39,883 nt of DNA from Coleofasciculaceae cyanobacterium RL_1_1. GTDB lineage: Bacteria; Cyanobacteriota; Cyanobacteriia; Cyanobacteriales; Geitlerinemataceae. The notes beneath the pieces are model-generated. The model ran no database searches and was not told the DNA's origin. It was given only the letters and a program-made list of their open reading frames with translations. This document shows, piece after piece, positions 1 to 9,503 of the stretch. The position numbers and the translations under genes are program-made. Every line of letters begins with the position of its first letter. Positions within the stretch are counted from its first letter, which is position 1. Location of the stretch: assembly GCA_012033105.1 (NCBI GenBank), contig JAAUPN010000006.1:1-39883 (forward strand). The letters are read 5' to 3'.

Positions 1-1
1 T

Positions 2-364
2 GCGTTGTTTGGTGGGCAAGATTCGGATACGCTGTCGGGCGGCGCGGGAGATGATCGCCTATCGGGCGATCGCGGTAAGGATGTCTTAACGGGTGGCTCA
101 GGGCGCGATCGCTACATCATCGGGGCGGGGGATGAGGAAGTTGATCGAGATTTGGCCGATATCATCACGGATTTTAGCGTCGAAGATGGCGAGGAAATTG
201 AACTGGGTTTGGGATTGACGCCTGCGGATCTCGTGTTGGAACCATCGCTGATTTCCGGCCTTGGCGTAACGCTACGCATTCAAGCCACAGGGGCGGCGCT
301 GGCCTTCGTGCAGGGTGTAACCGTGGAGGATCTCGCGGGTCGAATTTTGACTGCGAGAGTCTAA
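2..364 (+). CDS. RTX (hemolysin-type calcium-binding repeat) protein, 3' end only
   Basis: The reading frame is open from the left edge and ends at 362-364, so only the C-terminal ~120 residues are seen. It begins with glycine/aspartate nonapeptide repeats of the GGxGxDxLx type ([18 protein letters not shown]), which bind calcium in RTX proteins. A non-repeat tail of ~70 residues rich in Leu/Ile/Val follows ([16 protein letters not shown]), a common end for cyanobacterial RTX proteins exported by type I secretion. The repeats resemble those of the nuclease at 24.9-28.4 kb. The catalytic or adhesive part, if any, lies outside the window, so the function is unknown. A TTG at 5 is not taken as a start because the frame extends upstream. 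Confidence 0.85.
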   Translation, partial: ALFGGQDSDTLSGGAGDDRLSGDRGKDVLTGGSGRDRYIIGAGDEEVDRDLADIITDFSVEDGEEIELGLGLTPADLVLEPSLISGLGVTLRIQATGAALAFVQGVTVEDLAGRILTARV

Positions 365-637
365 GGTCTGAGATTGGTGTGGTCAGCTCCGATCTTGAAG
401 ATCTATCGGGTTCGCCGGTTTGATTGAGCCATGAGCGATCGCGGCGGATTGCGGCGGATCATCATCGGTGACCTGGCCCAAATCGCGCCGTCTCAATCGC
501 ACTGAAAGTAACAGGCTAGGATAGAACCAATCGATCGCCCGTCGATTCAGGGTTTAAGCTAGAGTGACGGACGATCGATTCGTCTGGATTGCATTGGTTC
601 GCTCTACATCGTTACCGTCCACGGCCTGAGCAACATC

Positions 638-1596
638 ATGGACTCGCGAGAATTAAAATTTGTCCTGAAGCTTCTGGGATCACCGGATTACCAAGCTCCG
701 ATCGCGTCCATTAAACCGAATTTACGCACGAAAGCATCTGAGCGAGATAGTTTATGCCGGGTGTTGCGTGATCGCGGTTTGGTGGATTGTGATGAGCAGG
801 TGACGCGATTTCGGCTCGCTCCGGCGGGGCGGGCGCTGCTCAAGCTTGACACACAGCGCCTACCGGTGTCGGAGGATGAAATTACGCTGTTGCAAGCTGG
901 ACGGGATGGGAGCGTTGAGGTGAAAGATGTGCCGCTGTCGGGCGATCGACTTCAGGCGGTGATCGGACGATCGCTCGATCGGGGGTTTATTAAAGCGGAA
1001 AAAACCAAAATTGAAACGGTGTGGCTCACCCAGCGCGGCTTAGATTATTTACGCGAAGAGTTCTCCCCCAGCGGCACGGCACTAGAGCTAAGTCTCGATC
1101 ATTTGTCTGAGTATCTGCGTTTTCTGCGCAAATTTCAGACCCACTCACCCCAGGCGCAAACCACGCGATCGCCCACGGTTAGCCCAACACCTGCCGACAT
1201 GATCGACCCGTTACCCGAGGCACAGATCGGAGTCAAAGCGTCGCCCTCAACGACCGATCGCCCGCAAAATCCGACCTTAACCGTCTCGTCAAATCAAGTC
1301 CCCACGCAAAATTCACCCCCTCAAACACCGATCACCGGCGATCAGCTCTATGACCTGATTGCCCAGCTTGATCGTGAATACAACACCAATAATTATTTGC
1401 CGATTTACCATCTCCGCGATCGCTGCAAGGCGCGCTCGATCGCGACACGCTCGATCGCGCCCTCTATACCCTGCAACGACAAGACCGCATTGAACTTAGC
1501 TCACTCCAGGAAGCGGCTCACTACACCGCTGAACAGGTCAACGCTGGTATTCCCCAGGATATCGGCGGCCCGCTCTTTTTCCTGATTCGGACTTAG
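638..1596 (+). CDS. Winged-helix-like protein paired with P-loop ATPase (frameshifted)
   Basis: I do not recognise a named family. As read, the frame ends at 1585 after an implausible Arg/Ser/Thr-rich tail. Adding one C after the GCGATCGC at 1416-1423 restores a normal-looking end (LRDRLQGALDRDTLDRAL to PLFFLIRT) that stops at 1594-1596 and gives 319 residues. The N-terminal half has two segments that read like winged helices (around residues 35-75 and 100-150: helix, then RGLVDCD or RGFIKAEK wing, then LxxxGRALL or LTQRGLDYL). A Pro/Thr/Ser linker covers ~165-235, and a third helix-wing-like unit fills the C-terminus (DRALYTLQRQDRIELSSL). The ATPase gene starts ~120 bases downstream on the same strand, so the two probably act together. 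A nucleic-acid-binding role is inference. Confidence 0.7.
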
Positions 1597-1717
1597 CGGC
1601 ATCATTTAACCCCATGCTAGCGCTACCAACGCTTTGACCGCTCTGGCTGAATTTTTCGTTTACTCTGTTGGCTCTGCTTGCTCTCTCGTCACCCTTCGCT
1701 ATTCACCCCTTTTCGCC

Positions 1718-4035
1718 ATGCTTTCGATCGATCGCATCATCCAGCGCGACCCCAACCCCTTCGACACGGAAACATTCTGGTCGGGTAATTTTTGGCAAGA
1801 GGAGCAAAACCCGGATCTGACGGTTGATTCGATTCATGCAGAGACGATCAATGAACTCGAAGCAATTCTCGATCGCGTGACGGGTGATCGGCGCACCCGG
1901 ACGGCCATTCTCGACGGTGAAACCGGCTCCGGCAAAACCTATCTACTCGGTCGCATCAAGCGCAAGCTCAACCCAAAAGCCTTTTTTGCCTACATCGAGC
2001 CGTTCACCGCGAGTGATTACATCTGGCGGCATATTTTGCGCTACACCGTCGATAGCTTGCTCGAAACGCCCGAAGGACGGGAGGAATCGCAGCTTTTGCT
2101 GTGGCTTCAGGGTATGAAAGCATTTAAGCAGCGATCGATGATCGATCGGCTGCGTGGCGAGCGGCAGGTGTTTGTCCGTAAGCTGCTGGAGTCGTACCCG
2201 TCGGGAATTTACAACGCCCAGGAATTTTTCGGGGTACTGTTCAGCCTGACCGATAAGCGTACCTACTCGGAGGCGTGCGAATGGTTGCGTGGTGATGATC
2301 TCGATGATGAGACGCTGCGACGCTTGGGCGTGCGATCGTGTATCGACACCGAAGAGGCGGCGCAAAAAATGATGGCGAATTTTGGCCGCATTGCCGTTGA
2401 AACCCAGCCGATCGTTCTCTGCTTTGATCAGCTCGACAACATTGCCCGCAACCGCGACGGTCAGCTCGATATCGAAGCACTGTTTCGGGTCAATGCGATC
2501 ATTCATACCCAAAAGCTGAAAAACTTTCTTGTGCTGATCAGCATCATTACTGATACCTGGCGGCAAAATTGCGATCGCATCCCCCAAACCGATCGCGATC
2601 GGATCGATAACTTCCTCAAGCTCAAACAAATCGGCCTTGATCAAGCAGAAGCCCTCTGGGCGAGCCGCCTTTACCTGCTGCACTATCAGGCACGACCCCA
2701 GCCCGAATCGCCGATCTATCCGCTGCATCGCCATCACCTCGAAGATAAATTCCCCGGCGGCAAAACCCGACCGCGCAATACGTTAATCCTCGGACGGCGG
2801 CTATTTCAAGAAACCAAAATCGCCTTACTGCAAGACGACCTTGAGGAACGCCAACGCAACCCGCAACCGCTGGTCAGTTCCAGCCAACCCCGTGCTGCGC
2901 TGACGGGTAGCGATGCAACGGCCTTTGTCCCGGCGTCCCAGGATTTCGAGGCGATCGAAACCATCGCAACACCCGAAGTCACCACGACAGACATCGGCCA
3001 CGCTTCGATTAACCCAGATTCAGCCGCCGCGTACGCTCACCCGATCGACCCGCAAACCGCCAATACATCCGCCAATACAACCGCGATCGCGACGCAATCA
3101 TCGACGCCGAAATCGTCCCCGACGCGATCGCCACCCCAGAGCCACCCCGTCGCACGCCGATCGCACCCGCCAGCCGTAGCGCCGAAGCCGATCCCCGCGC
3201 CGCCTTCAAACTCGTCTGGCTGAAAAAATTCAACCAAACCCAAGCGCGAGTCGAAAAGATTCGTCAGTACGCCACGCCGGAGCTAATCCAAATGTTGGCG
3301 GAAGTGCTGGACGTGCTGGAAATCGCCGATGTGCGATCGCGTGTTCTGCAAAGCCGTACCTATGCCAGCTATTCGATCAGCTATCGATCGCCCGTCACCG
3401 GCGAAAAAGTCGGCATTGTCTGGTCAGAGGATGTCAACCTGGTCAAGCTGTATAACGTTCTGAAGGCGTGTAATGATGCCCTCGTCGCCGATCGCTGCAC
3501 GGCTCTGCGTCTGATTCGTGCCGAAAGTCTCGGCGCTTCTAGCAATCGCGGCTATCAGCTCTATCAGGAGATTTTTCAAGCGGATCATCACCAGCATTTC
3601 ATCCCAGATCTCGCCTCGGTTCATTACCTCGTGACCTATCACGCTCTGGTGAACGATGCCCTGTCCGGCGATCTCGTCGTTGGCGACATCACCCCCGATC
3701 TGCTGCGCCTACAAAGCTTGATGCGTGAAACCGACTTGCTTAAGCATTGCACGCTGCTGCAACAGTTTGGCTTCTTTGAGATGCAACCCAACACGATCCC
3801 CAACGATGTATTCTCGATCGCAGCGGTTACCGAATTTATGGTTGATCGCGTAGCCAATCAGCAGTGCATGGCGATCGAGCAGCTTGTCCAGGAAACCGTC
3901 GCGCAGTTTCATGGCATCGATGAAGATCGCGCGGTCGGACTCATCTATGATCTGGCGCGAGGGGCTCAACTGATCGCCGTACTCGACACCGAGGCTGAAC
4001 TATCTGAACAACTTGTCTATTCAATAGACACTTAG
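1718..4035 (+). CDS. Large P-loop ATPase with unique C-terminal domain (frameshifted)
   Basis: An ATP-binding protein of ~772 residues after repair. Walker A is GETGSGKT at residues ~67-74, and a Walker B-like strand (IVLCFDQLD) lies at ~232-240. The ATPase part extends to about residue 385 (KTRPRNTLILGRRLFQE). A low-complexity linker follows, then a ~300-residue C-terminal domain (FKLVWLKKF, MLAEVLDVLEI, SVHYLVTYHALVNDAL). The first frame stops at 3223, and the C-terminal part is read in another frame. One C added after the GCGATCGC at 3086-3093 joins them without a stop (AIADAIIDAEIVPD). I chose the ATG at 1718 over an upstream in-frame start because conserved-looking sequence begins there (MLSIDRI). 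I recall similar single-chain proteins in cyanobacteria, but no function. Its 3' end is 18 bases from the tRNA on the other strand. Confidence 0.72.
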
Positions 4036-4053
4036 GACTGTTCTTAAAATTTA

Positions 4054-4127
4054 TGGCTCGAGCGTGACTTGAACACGCGACCTTGGGCTTATGAGTCCCC
4101 TGCTCTAACCAACTGAGCTACCGAGCC
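4054..4127 (-). tRNA. trnM: tRNA-Met (CAT anticodon), elongator type
   Basis: On the minus strand a 74-base cloverleaf can be drawn. The acceptor is GGCTCGG paired with TCGAGCC, the D arm is GCTC/GAGC, the anticodon loop is CTCATAA, and the T arm is GCGTG/CACGC around TTCAAGT, with an encoded discriminator A. The G1 start with a paired 1-72 position argues against initiator tRNA. The anticodon stem (GGGGA against GCCCA) has only its three central G-C pairs, with mismatches at 27-43 and 31-39. A lysidine-modified tRNA-Ile with a CAT anticodon cannot be fully excluded. Confidence 0.9.
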
Positions 4128-4436
4128 GTGTTGCGCCCAATTTCTTTAGCGCTTACCTATGCTAGCAAAAAAAATGCGCCGATCGCTCTTTTCTGGAAAA
4201 TATTAAGTTAGTTAAACTCATCAATACTATAAGGGGATCGAATGTTAGTGTATATCCATACACCCGAGGGAGACTTAAAATAATCTTCCTAAAATCAAAC
4301 CCATCTTTGAAGTGATTGTTAGGGTGTTATCGAATGGTCACTTCGGCTCGTAGCTGCTGCCCTGCGCCGCCTTAGAAACGTGGTGAAACCAGCAACGTCC
4401 AGGTTTTACCAAACCTATGCCCGTAACGGCACGACG

Positions 4437-4532
4437 ATGCAGCGGTTGGTCATCGCTATGATGCAGTTAACCCTTGCTTGTGTTTTTCTTTGCCCGATTT
4501 TGACTGCTCTGCCTTCAGAGCCAATTGCTTGA
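4437..4532 (+). CDS. Possible 31-residue hydrophobic peptide
   Basis: A short frame from ATG 4437 to TGA 4530-4532 encodes a peptide with a positively charged start (MQR), a ~20-residue hydrophobic core (LVIAMMQLTLACVFLCPILT) and a short polar end (PSEPIA). It has the form of a signal peptide or single membrane helix. A perfect 12-bp stem-loop terminator begins 23 bases after the stop. No good ribosome binding site is seen (ACGGCACGACG upstream). It does not match the small photosystem or cytochrome b6f subunits I know (PsbM, PsbT, PetN, PetL, PsaM). Chance is quite possible. Confidence 0.2.
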   Translation: MQRLVIAMMQLTLACVFLCPILTALPSEPIA

Positions 4533-4554
4533 AAAGTCTACGTAACGTCGTTAT

Positions 4555-4583
4555 ATAAGCCCGACCCATCTGGTCGGGCTTAT
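4555..4583 (+). terminator. Stem-loop terminator, 12 bp
   Basis: ATAAGCCCGACC pairs perfectly with GGTCGGGCTTAT around the 5-base loop CATCT. A TTCGCGTTTTAT segment follows, a weak T tract. It would end a plus-strand transcript from the 4.2-4.55 kb stretch, because the neighbouring annotated genes are on minus. Its presence is the main reason to suspect an unannotated plus-strand RNA here. Confidence 0.6.
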
Positions 4584-4612
4584 TCGCGTTTTATAGTTAA
4601 TTCACTCATTTC

Positions 4613-4692
4613 CGGAACATCTTGAGAGCGTTGAGCGGAGTCGAAACGCGGTTTTCGGGAAGGCAGAACAGGGTCAGGATGTTCCGTTTTTA
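4613..4692 (+). repeat. Long imperfect hairpin element with T tail
   Basis: CGGAACATC at 4613-4621 pairs with GATGTTCCG at 4678-4686. The stem extends inward to 13 pairs with one G-T pair. The 48-base apex contains GCGTTGAGCGGAGTCGAAACGC, which can form its own small stem, and TTTTTATT follows the outer stem. The apex motif (TTGAGCGGAGTCGAAA) resembles short repeats dispersed in many bacterial genomes. It may be a copy of such an element or a second terminator. Confidence 0.45.
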
Positions 4693-4722
4693 TTGAACTG
4701 ACTATAGGCGTTGCTGAGATGT

Positions 4723-4750
4723 TGAACCGCCCGAGCTTGGGGGCGGTTCG
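4723..4750 (-). terminator. Stem-loop downstream of hpnH
   Basis: GAACCGCCC at 4724-4732 pairs perfectly with GGGCGGTTC at 4741-4749 around an 8-base loop, and a T-G pair extends it. It sits 37 bases beyond the hpnH stop on the minus strand. There is no T run on either side, so rho-independent function is uncertain. Confidence 0.45.
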
Positions 4751-4786
4751 ATCGATGCAATCGATGTGGTCGCTATTTCGATTCGA

Positions 4787-5809
4787 CTAACGCGCCATGC
4801 CGAAGACGCTGCCGAGCGATCGCATCATGTTCGAGGGTTCCATCGCGTCTAGGGCTGCGGTCGGTTCGTAGCCACAATGCACCATGCAGTCGGCACACTT
4901 CGGGTTGCCGCTCGCGCGTCCGTAGCTCTCCCAGTCGGTTTTCTCGATCAGTTCGGTGTAGGTGTCGTAGTACCCTTCGTTAAGCAAATAGCAGGGTTTT
5001 TGCCAACCGAGAACGCTATAGCTCGGGCTACCCCAAGGGGTGCATTCGTAGTCTTTTTCGCCGGTTAGGAAATCGAGAAATAGGGGATTATGGTTAAAGC
5101 TCCAGTTTTTCTGGCCGCTTTTGAAAGGGGCGAAGATTTCGCGGAACAGGGAGCGGGTGCGATCGCGCTGAAGGAAATGATCCTGATCCGGCGCCCACTC
5201 GTAGCTATAGCCCGGTGAGACCATCATGCCGTCGATGCCGAGTTCTGTTAGGTAGTCGAACAGGTCTTGCAGTTCCTGCGGGTCTGTCCCGTCAAAAACG
5301 GTGGTGTTGGTCGTGACTCGGAAACCGCGAGCCTTGGCCGCACGAATCGCCGAGATCGCTTTATCAAACACACCGTCGCGATCGACGCACTTATCATGCA
5401 AATCTTTCAGGCCGTCCAGGTGCAGACTGAAGGTCAGGTAAGGCGAGGGGGTGAATTTATCCAGGCTTTTTTCGAGCAGTAGACCGTTGGTGCAGAGGTA
5501 GATAAACTTCTTGCGCTCAACCAAGCCCGCCACGATTTGATCAATTTGGGGATGGAGCAGCGGCTCACCACCGGGAATCGACACCACCGGAGCGCCACAT
5601 TCATCGACTGCTGTAAAACACTGTTCCGGCGTCAGATTTTTCGCCAGGATATCGGTCGGATGCTGAATTTTGCCGCAACCGCTACAGGCCAGATTGCAAC
5701 GAAACAGGGGTTCGAGCATCAGCACGAGGGGAAACTTTTTGCGTCCCTTGATGCGTTGCTCTACGAGATATTTACCAACGGAAATCGCTTGCTGGATTTG
5801 AATAGCCAC
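4787..5809 (-). CDS. hpnH: Adenosyl-hopene transferase HpnH (radical SAM)
   Basis: A radical SAM enzyme that adds the 5'-deoxyadenosyl group to diploptene, giving adenosylhopane, the precursor of extended hopanoids (bacteriohopanepolyols). The 340-residue length is usual for HpnH. The iron-sulfur cluster motif CX3CX2C is at residues 38, 42 and 45 ([11 protein letters not shown]). The SAM-contacting GGEP motif is intact ([12 protein letters not shown]), and the C-terminus has extra cysteines ([12 protein letters not shown]) as in the family. The start ATG gives [15 protein letters not shown], typical of HpnH. It is divergent from the NTRC gene with ~225 bases between. No other hopanoid gene (shc, hpnG) is in the window. 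The product acts at or near the membrane on a lipid substrate. Confidence 0.93.
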   Translation of the reverse strand: MAIQIQQAISVGKYLVEQRIKGRKKFPLVLMLEPLFRCNLACSGCGKIQHPTDILAKNLTPEQCFTAVDECGAPVVSIPGGEPLLHPQIDQIVAGLVERKKFIYLCTNGLLLEKSLDKFTPSPYLTFSLHLDGLKDLHDKCVDRDGVFDKAISAIRAAKARGFRVTTNTTVFDGTDPQELQDLFDYLTELGIDGMMVSPGYSYEWAPDQDHFLQRDRTRSLFREIFAPFKSGQKNWSFNHNPLFLDFLTGEKDYECTPWGSPSYSVLGWQKPCYLLNEGYYDTYTELIEKTDWESYGRASGNPKCADCMVHCGYEPTAALDAMEPSNMMRSLGSVFGMAR

Positions 5810-6035
5810 GGCCTTACGTCCTCATCACCACTAGGGGTTAGACAGTCATTATAGTGACGTGGTGGTTGGCGTGCCTGCGATCTTCGGATTTTGCTCAATC
5901 CCCTGGGGCTAAAACAGACGCACGATCGCCACCACTTCGCCTGTAATCCGCGAGAGTCTCTACAATCGGCGGTATGCTCGTAGCGTGTTGCCATGCTGCG
6001 AGCGGGCTTGCCGTCGTAGGTTCATCGGAAGTCAT

Positions 6036-7523
6036 ATGAATGCGATCAATCAGACTGCGATCGAAAATCTCGTGATTATCGGCTCCGGGCCAGCGGGCTA
6101 CACGGCGGCGATTTACGCCGGTCGCGCCCATCTCAAACCGCTGGTCTTCGAGGGCTTCCAAGTGGGGGGCATTCCCGGTGGCCAGTTGATGACGACCACT
6201 GAGGTAGAAAATTTTCCCGGTTTTCCCGAGGGTTTGACCGGGCCGGAGTTGATGGATCGGCTCAAGGCACAGGCATTGCGTTGGGGGGCGGAACTGTATA
6301 CCGAAGATGTGGTGGCGGTGGATTTGAGTCAGCGGCCTTTTACGGTACGATCCAGCGATCGCACGGTCAAAACCCACAGTTTGATTATCGCCACGGGTGC
6401 GACCGCGAAACGCCTGAATTTACCCCACGAAGCGGACTTTTGGAGTGTGGGAATTTCAGCCTGTGCGATTTGCGATGGAGCTGCGCCGCAGTTTCAAGGG
6501 GTGGAATTGGCGGTGGTTGGCGGCGGTGATACGGCGGCGGAGGAAGCGCTATTTTTGACGAAGTACGGCTCACGGGTGCATCTGATCGTGCGTCGCGATC
6601 GCCTGCGGGCGAGTCAAACGATGCAGGATCGGGTTCTGAACCATCCAAAAATTACGGTGCATTGGCAAACCGAAGTGATTGACGCGATCGGCGATCGCCG
6701 CACCGGCCAGCTCACAGCACTACAAACGAAACAGACCCACACGAACGCAATGGGTCAACTGGCCGTCAATGGCTTGTTTTACGCCATCGGCCACAGGCCG
6801 AACACGCAGCTTGTCGCCGGTCAGCTTGAACTTGACTCGGCGGGTTACATCGTGACGCAACCGCGATCGGTGGTGACTAGCGTTAAGGGAGTATTTGCGG
6901 CGGGGGATGTGCAGGATCACGAATACCGGCAGGCGGTGACGGCAGCGGGGACGGGCTGTATGGCGGCGTTAATGTCTGAGCGGTGGCTGTCGGCGCAGGA
7001 TTTGATTACGGAGTTTGACACGCCCAGTGATTCGTCCTCGATCAATCAGTCTGCGGTCACGCACGCAAGCGAAGCCGTCCCAACGAATCCGCCGCCAGCT
7101 ACACCCGCCGATCGCCCTGATCCAAACCCGTCCGATCCACCAACATCCAGCCAACCCAGCACAGTCAATAAACCCGCCACCGACTTCGATCCCGCCCAGG
7201 TGCGGCACATCGGCAGTTACGCCCTCCGCAAGCTCTACCACGAGACCGATCGCCCGATCGTCGTCAAATACAGTTCGCCCACCTGCGGCCCTTGTCACAT
7301 CCTCAAACCCATCTTGAGTCAAGTCGTCGATGAGTTTGGTGATCGGGTTTATTTCATCGAAATTGACATCGAAGCGGAGGCCGAAATCGCCCAATCCGCA
7401 GGCGTGGTCGGTACGCCCACGCTGCAAATTTTCCAGCAGAAAGCCAAAGTCGCAGAACTACGCGGCGTCAAGCAAAAAAGCGAGTATCGTCAGGCGATCG
7501 CCCAGGTGTTAGACCACGCCTGA
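6036..7523 (+). CDS. trxB: NADPH-thioredoxin reductase / thioredoxin fusion (NTRC)
   Basis: A single chain joins thioredoxin reductase to thioredoxin. It passes electrons from NADPH to disulfides, and in phototrophs it mainly reduces 2-Cys peroxiredoxin and regulates plastid-type metabolism. The reductase part has the FAD motif GSGPAG at ~16-21, the redox-active CAIC at 143-146 and the NADPH motif GGGDTA. The thioredoxin part has CGPC at 417-420 and the cis-proline region GTPTLQ. The linker, roughly residues 330-385, is unusually long and rich in Pro, Ser and Thr. ATG 6036 is preferred to an in-frame GTG at 5985 because the flavoprotein sequence starts right after it. The total is 495 residues. 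The protein is soluble and cytoplasmic. Confidence 0.94.
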   Translation: MNAINQTAIENLVIIGSGPAGYTAAIYAGRAHLKPLVFEGFQVGGIPGGQLMTTTEVENFPGFPEGLTGPELMDRLKAQALRWGAELYTEDVVAVDLSQRPFTVRSSDRTVKTHSLIIATGATAKRLNLPHEADFWSVGISACAICDGAAPQFQGVELAVVGGGDTAAEEALFLTKYGSRVHLIVRRDRLRASQTMQDRVLNHPKITVHWQTEVIDAIGDRRTGQLTALQTKQTHTNAMGQLAVNGLFYAIGHRPNTQLVAGQLELDSAGYIVTQPRSVVTSVKGVFAAGDVQDHEYRQAVTAAGTGCMAALMSERWLSAQDLITEFDTPSDSSSINQSAVTHASEAVPTNPPPATPADRPDPNPSDPPTSSQPSTVNKPATDFDPAQVRHIGSYALRKLYHETDRPIVVKYSSPTCGPCHILKPILSQVVDEFGDRVYFIEIDIEAEAEIAQSAGVVGTPTLQIFQQKAKVAELRGVKQKSEYRQAIAQVLDHA

Positions 7524-7578
7524 TTCACGTCGGAGTAGAACTAGAACAGAGCGAGACTAGAGCCAAATTGGAGAGAGG

Positions 7579-8565
7579 TTAACCGTGGCGGGTCGGGGAT
7601 ATCGCGATCGACTCGGAGGCATCGCTGATGATTCCCTTAATACCCTCCATCGTCGCCGGAATATTACTTGGGTCCATAAACATCACTTTGCTACTGTCGC
7701 TTGCGCCGATCACCTTCGCCATTTCCAAATACTGCTGCGCCAGGACAAATTGCAGCGCTTCCGCCGCCTTGGGGTTCGACTCTAGAACCTTCGCCAAAAT
7801 CTGCATCGACTCGGCTGCCGCTTTGGATTTTAAGAGCCGCTCTTGACGTTCCGCCTCCGATCGCAGCAAAATCACCTGTTTTTCAGCTTCTGCCGTCAGA
7901 ATGGCCGACTTTTGACGCGCCTCTGCATCCAAAACCTGCGCTCTGGCCTTCCCTTCCGCTTCACTAATCGCAGCTTCCCGCTCGCCTTCCGCCGTCAAAA
8001 TCGCCGCTCGCTTACGCCGTTCCGCCGACATTTGCAGCTCCATCGAATCCAATACCGCCTTCGATGGCACGATGTCCCGTAACTCCACCCGTGTTACCTT
8101 CACCCCCCATGGATCGGTAGACACGTCCAACTCATGCAAGAGTGATTCATTCACCTCAGTCCGCGCCGTGAACGTTTGATCCAGCTCCAGCTTGCCCATT
8201 TCGGCGCGAATCTGCGTCAGCACCAAATTTTGCATTGCTTGCCGTAAATCGGCAACTTTGTAGTACGCCTTCGCCATATCCATGATGCGCCAGTACACAA
8301 CAGCATCAACGGAGATCGAAACGTTGTCACAGGTAATACAGGGCTGTTTGGGAATGTCTAGCACCTGCTCGCGTACGGTCGCTTTGTAGACGATGTTATC
8401 GAGAAATGGCGTGATGAAATTCAGACCGGGCTGGAGCTTTTTGCCGCTGTATTTACCCAAGGTTTCCACCAAAGCTTCATCGCCTTGATTGATAATCTTG
8501 ACGGAGCCCGAGAGGGCAGACCCTCCCAGGATCGCCGCGACAATCAGGACAAACGGACTTTCCAT
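7579..8565 (-). CDS. SPFH/Band 7 (stomatin/paraslipin-like) membrane protein
   Basis: A 328-residue slipin. An N-terminal membrane segment ([18 protein letters not shown]) precedes the SPFH domain ([38 protein letters not shown]-like [25 protein letters not shown]). A long Ala/Glu-rich coiled coil follows ([33 protein letters not shown], written here in parts of one helix). The C-terminus has the family's [15 protein letters not shown] segment. Such proteins oligomerise on the inner membrane and organise proteases or lipid microdomains. The specific partner is not known here, as no NfeD gene is adjacent. A GGAGATTTG-like ribosome binding region lies just before the start. Confidence 0.92.
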   Translation of the reverse strand: MESPFVLIVAAILGGSALSGSVKIINQGDEALVETLGKYSGKKLQPGLNFITPFLDNIVYKATVREQVLDIPKQPCITCDNVSISVDAVVYWRIMDMAKAYYKVADLRQAMQNLVLTQIRAEMGKLELDQTFTARTEVNESLLHELDVSTDPWGVKVTRVELRDIVPSKAVLDSMELQMSAERRKRAAILTAEGEREAAISEAEGKARAQVLDAEARQKSAILTAEAEKQVILLRSEAERQERLLKSKAAAESMQILAKVLESNPKAAEALQFVLAQQYLEMAKVIGASDSSKVMFMDPSNIPATMEGIKGIISDASESIAISPTRHG

Positions 8566-8737
8566 AACAAATCTCCTTGTGACGCTTTATGGATCTACAC
8601 TAGCCAATACCTCCGGTTTAAGGATTGAAATTATGAGCTGAACTCGGGAAGTTTTCCTTAAGGTTGGGAAAATCGACAGAAATTGGTAGCGATTTGTCGG
8701 CTAGACGCGGATGATATCGCGGGCGTCTGGCGAGAAA

Positions 8738-9278
8738 TCACGAGCTTTGTTCAAAGTTCGGGGCGTAATCTTCGAGCAGAAGGCTGATCTGTGACAGTAC
8801 TTCGGTCGGCTTGATGGCGGCGAGGGCCTTGGCGCTCTGGGTAGAATTCGGGTTTTTCGAGGTTTTTATCGATCGCATCACTCACCTGCTTGGCGATCAG
8901 TTCCGAAAGCTGCTCCCGCGCTCGCGATCGCTGGAAATTCGCGCCCTCTTCCGTGGTGGCATAGAGAGGTGGCAAGCGGTTCAACGCATAGGCTGCGATA
9001 TCACCCACATCGAGCGTCTTATCGGTCGTGGCTTCAATTTCGGCCACCTTGGTGATCGCTTCCGACAAGACCAACTCTTCCATCACGTTAATGAATTGCT
9101 TGCGTGGCAAAACCACCACATCCCCGGTGAGCAACCCTCCCATCAACCGATCGAGAGCCATATACTCCTCGATCGATAATTCAGACGCTGTATTACAAAT
9201 CCGACCCACCTCTGCTTCCATGACGGGAGTGAGGTAGCCGTCTTGTAGTGCCTGTTCGACGATTTTGACGATGCTCAT
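8738..9278 (-). CDS. ComFB-like protein (frameshifted near 3' end)
   Basis: The N-terminal ~150 residues match the cyanobacterial form of the late competence protein ComFB family: an EYMALDRLMGGL segment, a long helix, and the hallmark DVGDIAAYALNRLPPLYATTEEG. The role of ComFB proteins is not settled; they are small helical proteins linked to competence and, in cyanobacteria, to cyclic-nucleotide signalling. As read, the frame ends at 8751 with an odd Arg-rich tail. A shift near 8833-8841 gives KALAAIKPTEVLSQISLLL and an end at 8738-8740. Unlike the other frameshifts here, this one needs one base removed or two added. The start ATG gives MSIVKIVEQAL. Confidence 0.8.
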
Positions 9279-9503
9279 GGATTACTTCGATAGGGAGGAT
9301 GAGTTGGCGGGTGACGAGCATGGCGATCGAGAAATCAACGATCACGACGTGGTATCGGTTCGATGCATAACTAGGGTCGTCAGCCGAACGGTCGAAATGC
9401 GGCAAGCAAGAAAACTTGCCTGTGACTGATATGATTCAACACTTCAATGGGAATTCCAGCAAATTTAGGCCGGATTTTCCTCTGAATTCAAGACCTTCGT
9501 GCT

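Larger units (their letters stand above)
4128..4786. other. 659-base intergenic stretch with stem-loops, no clear gene
   Basis: It lies between the tRNA and hpnH, both on minus. On plus it has a possible short peptide at 4437-4532 (see that entry), two other 13-residue start-stop frames (ATG at ~4241 after AAGGGGATCGA, and at ~4334), and three stem-loops listed separately. The composition of 4190-4330 is more AT-rich than the flanking genes. It could hold a small RNA that ends at the terminator at 4555-4583, but I could not match it to tmRNA, 6S, RNase P or SRP RNA. Confidence 0.5.

Noticed and set aside
1943-2737. 264-residue open frame on minus
   Set aside because: It lies fully antisense to the P-loop ATPase, whose Walker motifs are clear. 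The antisense translation has no recognisable features.
4190-4583. tmRNA, RNase P RNA, 6S RNA or SRP RNA in the gap after the tRNA
   Set aside because: None of the conserved core sequences I know for these RNAs is present on either strand.
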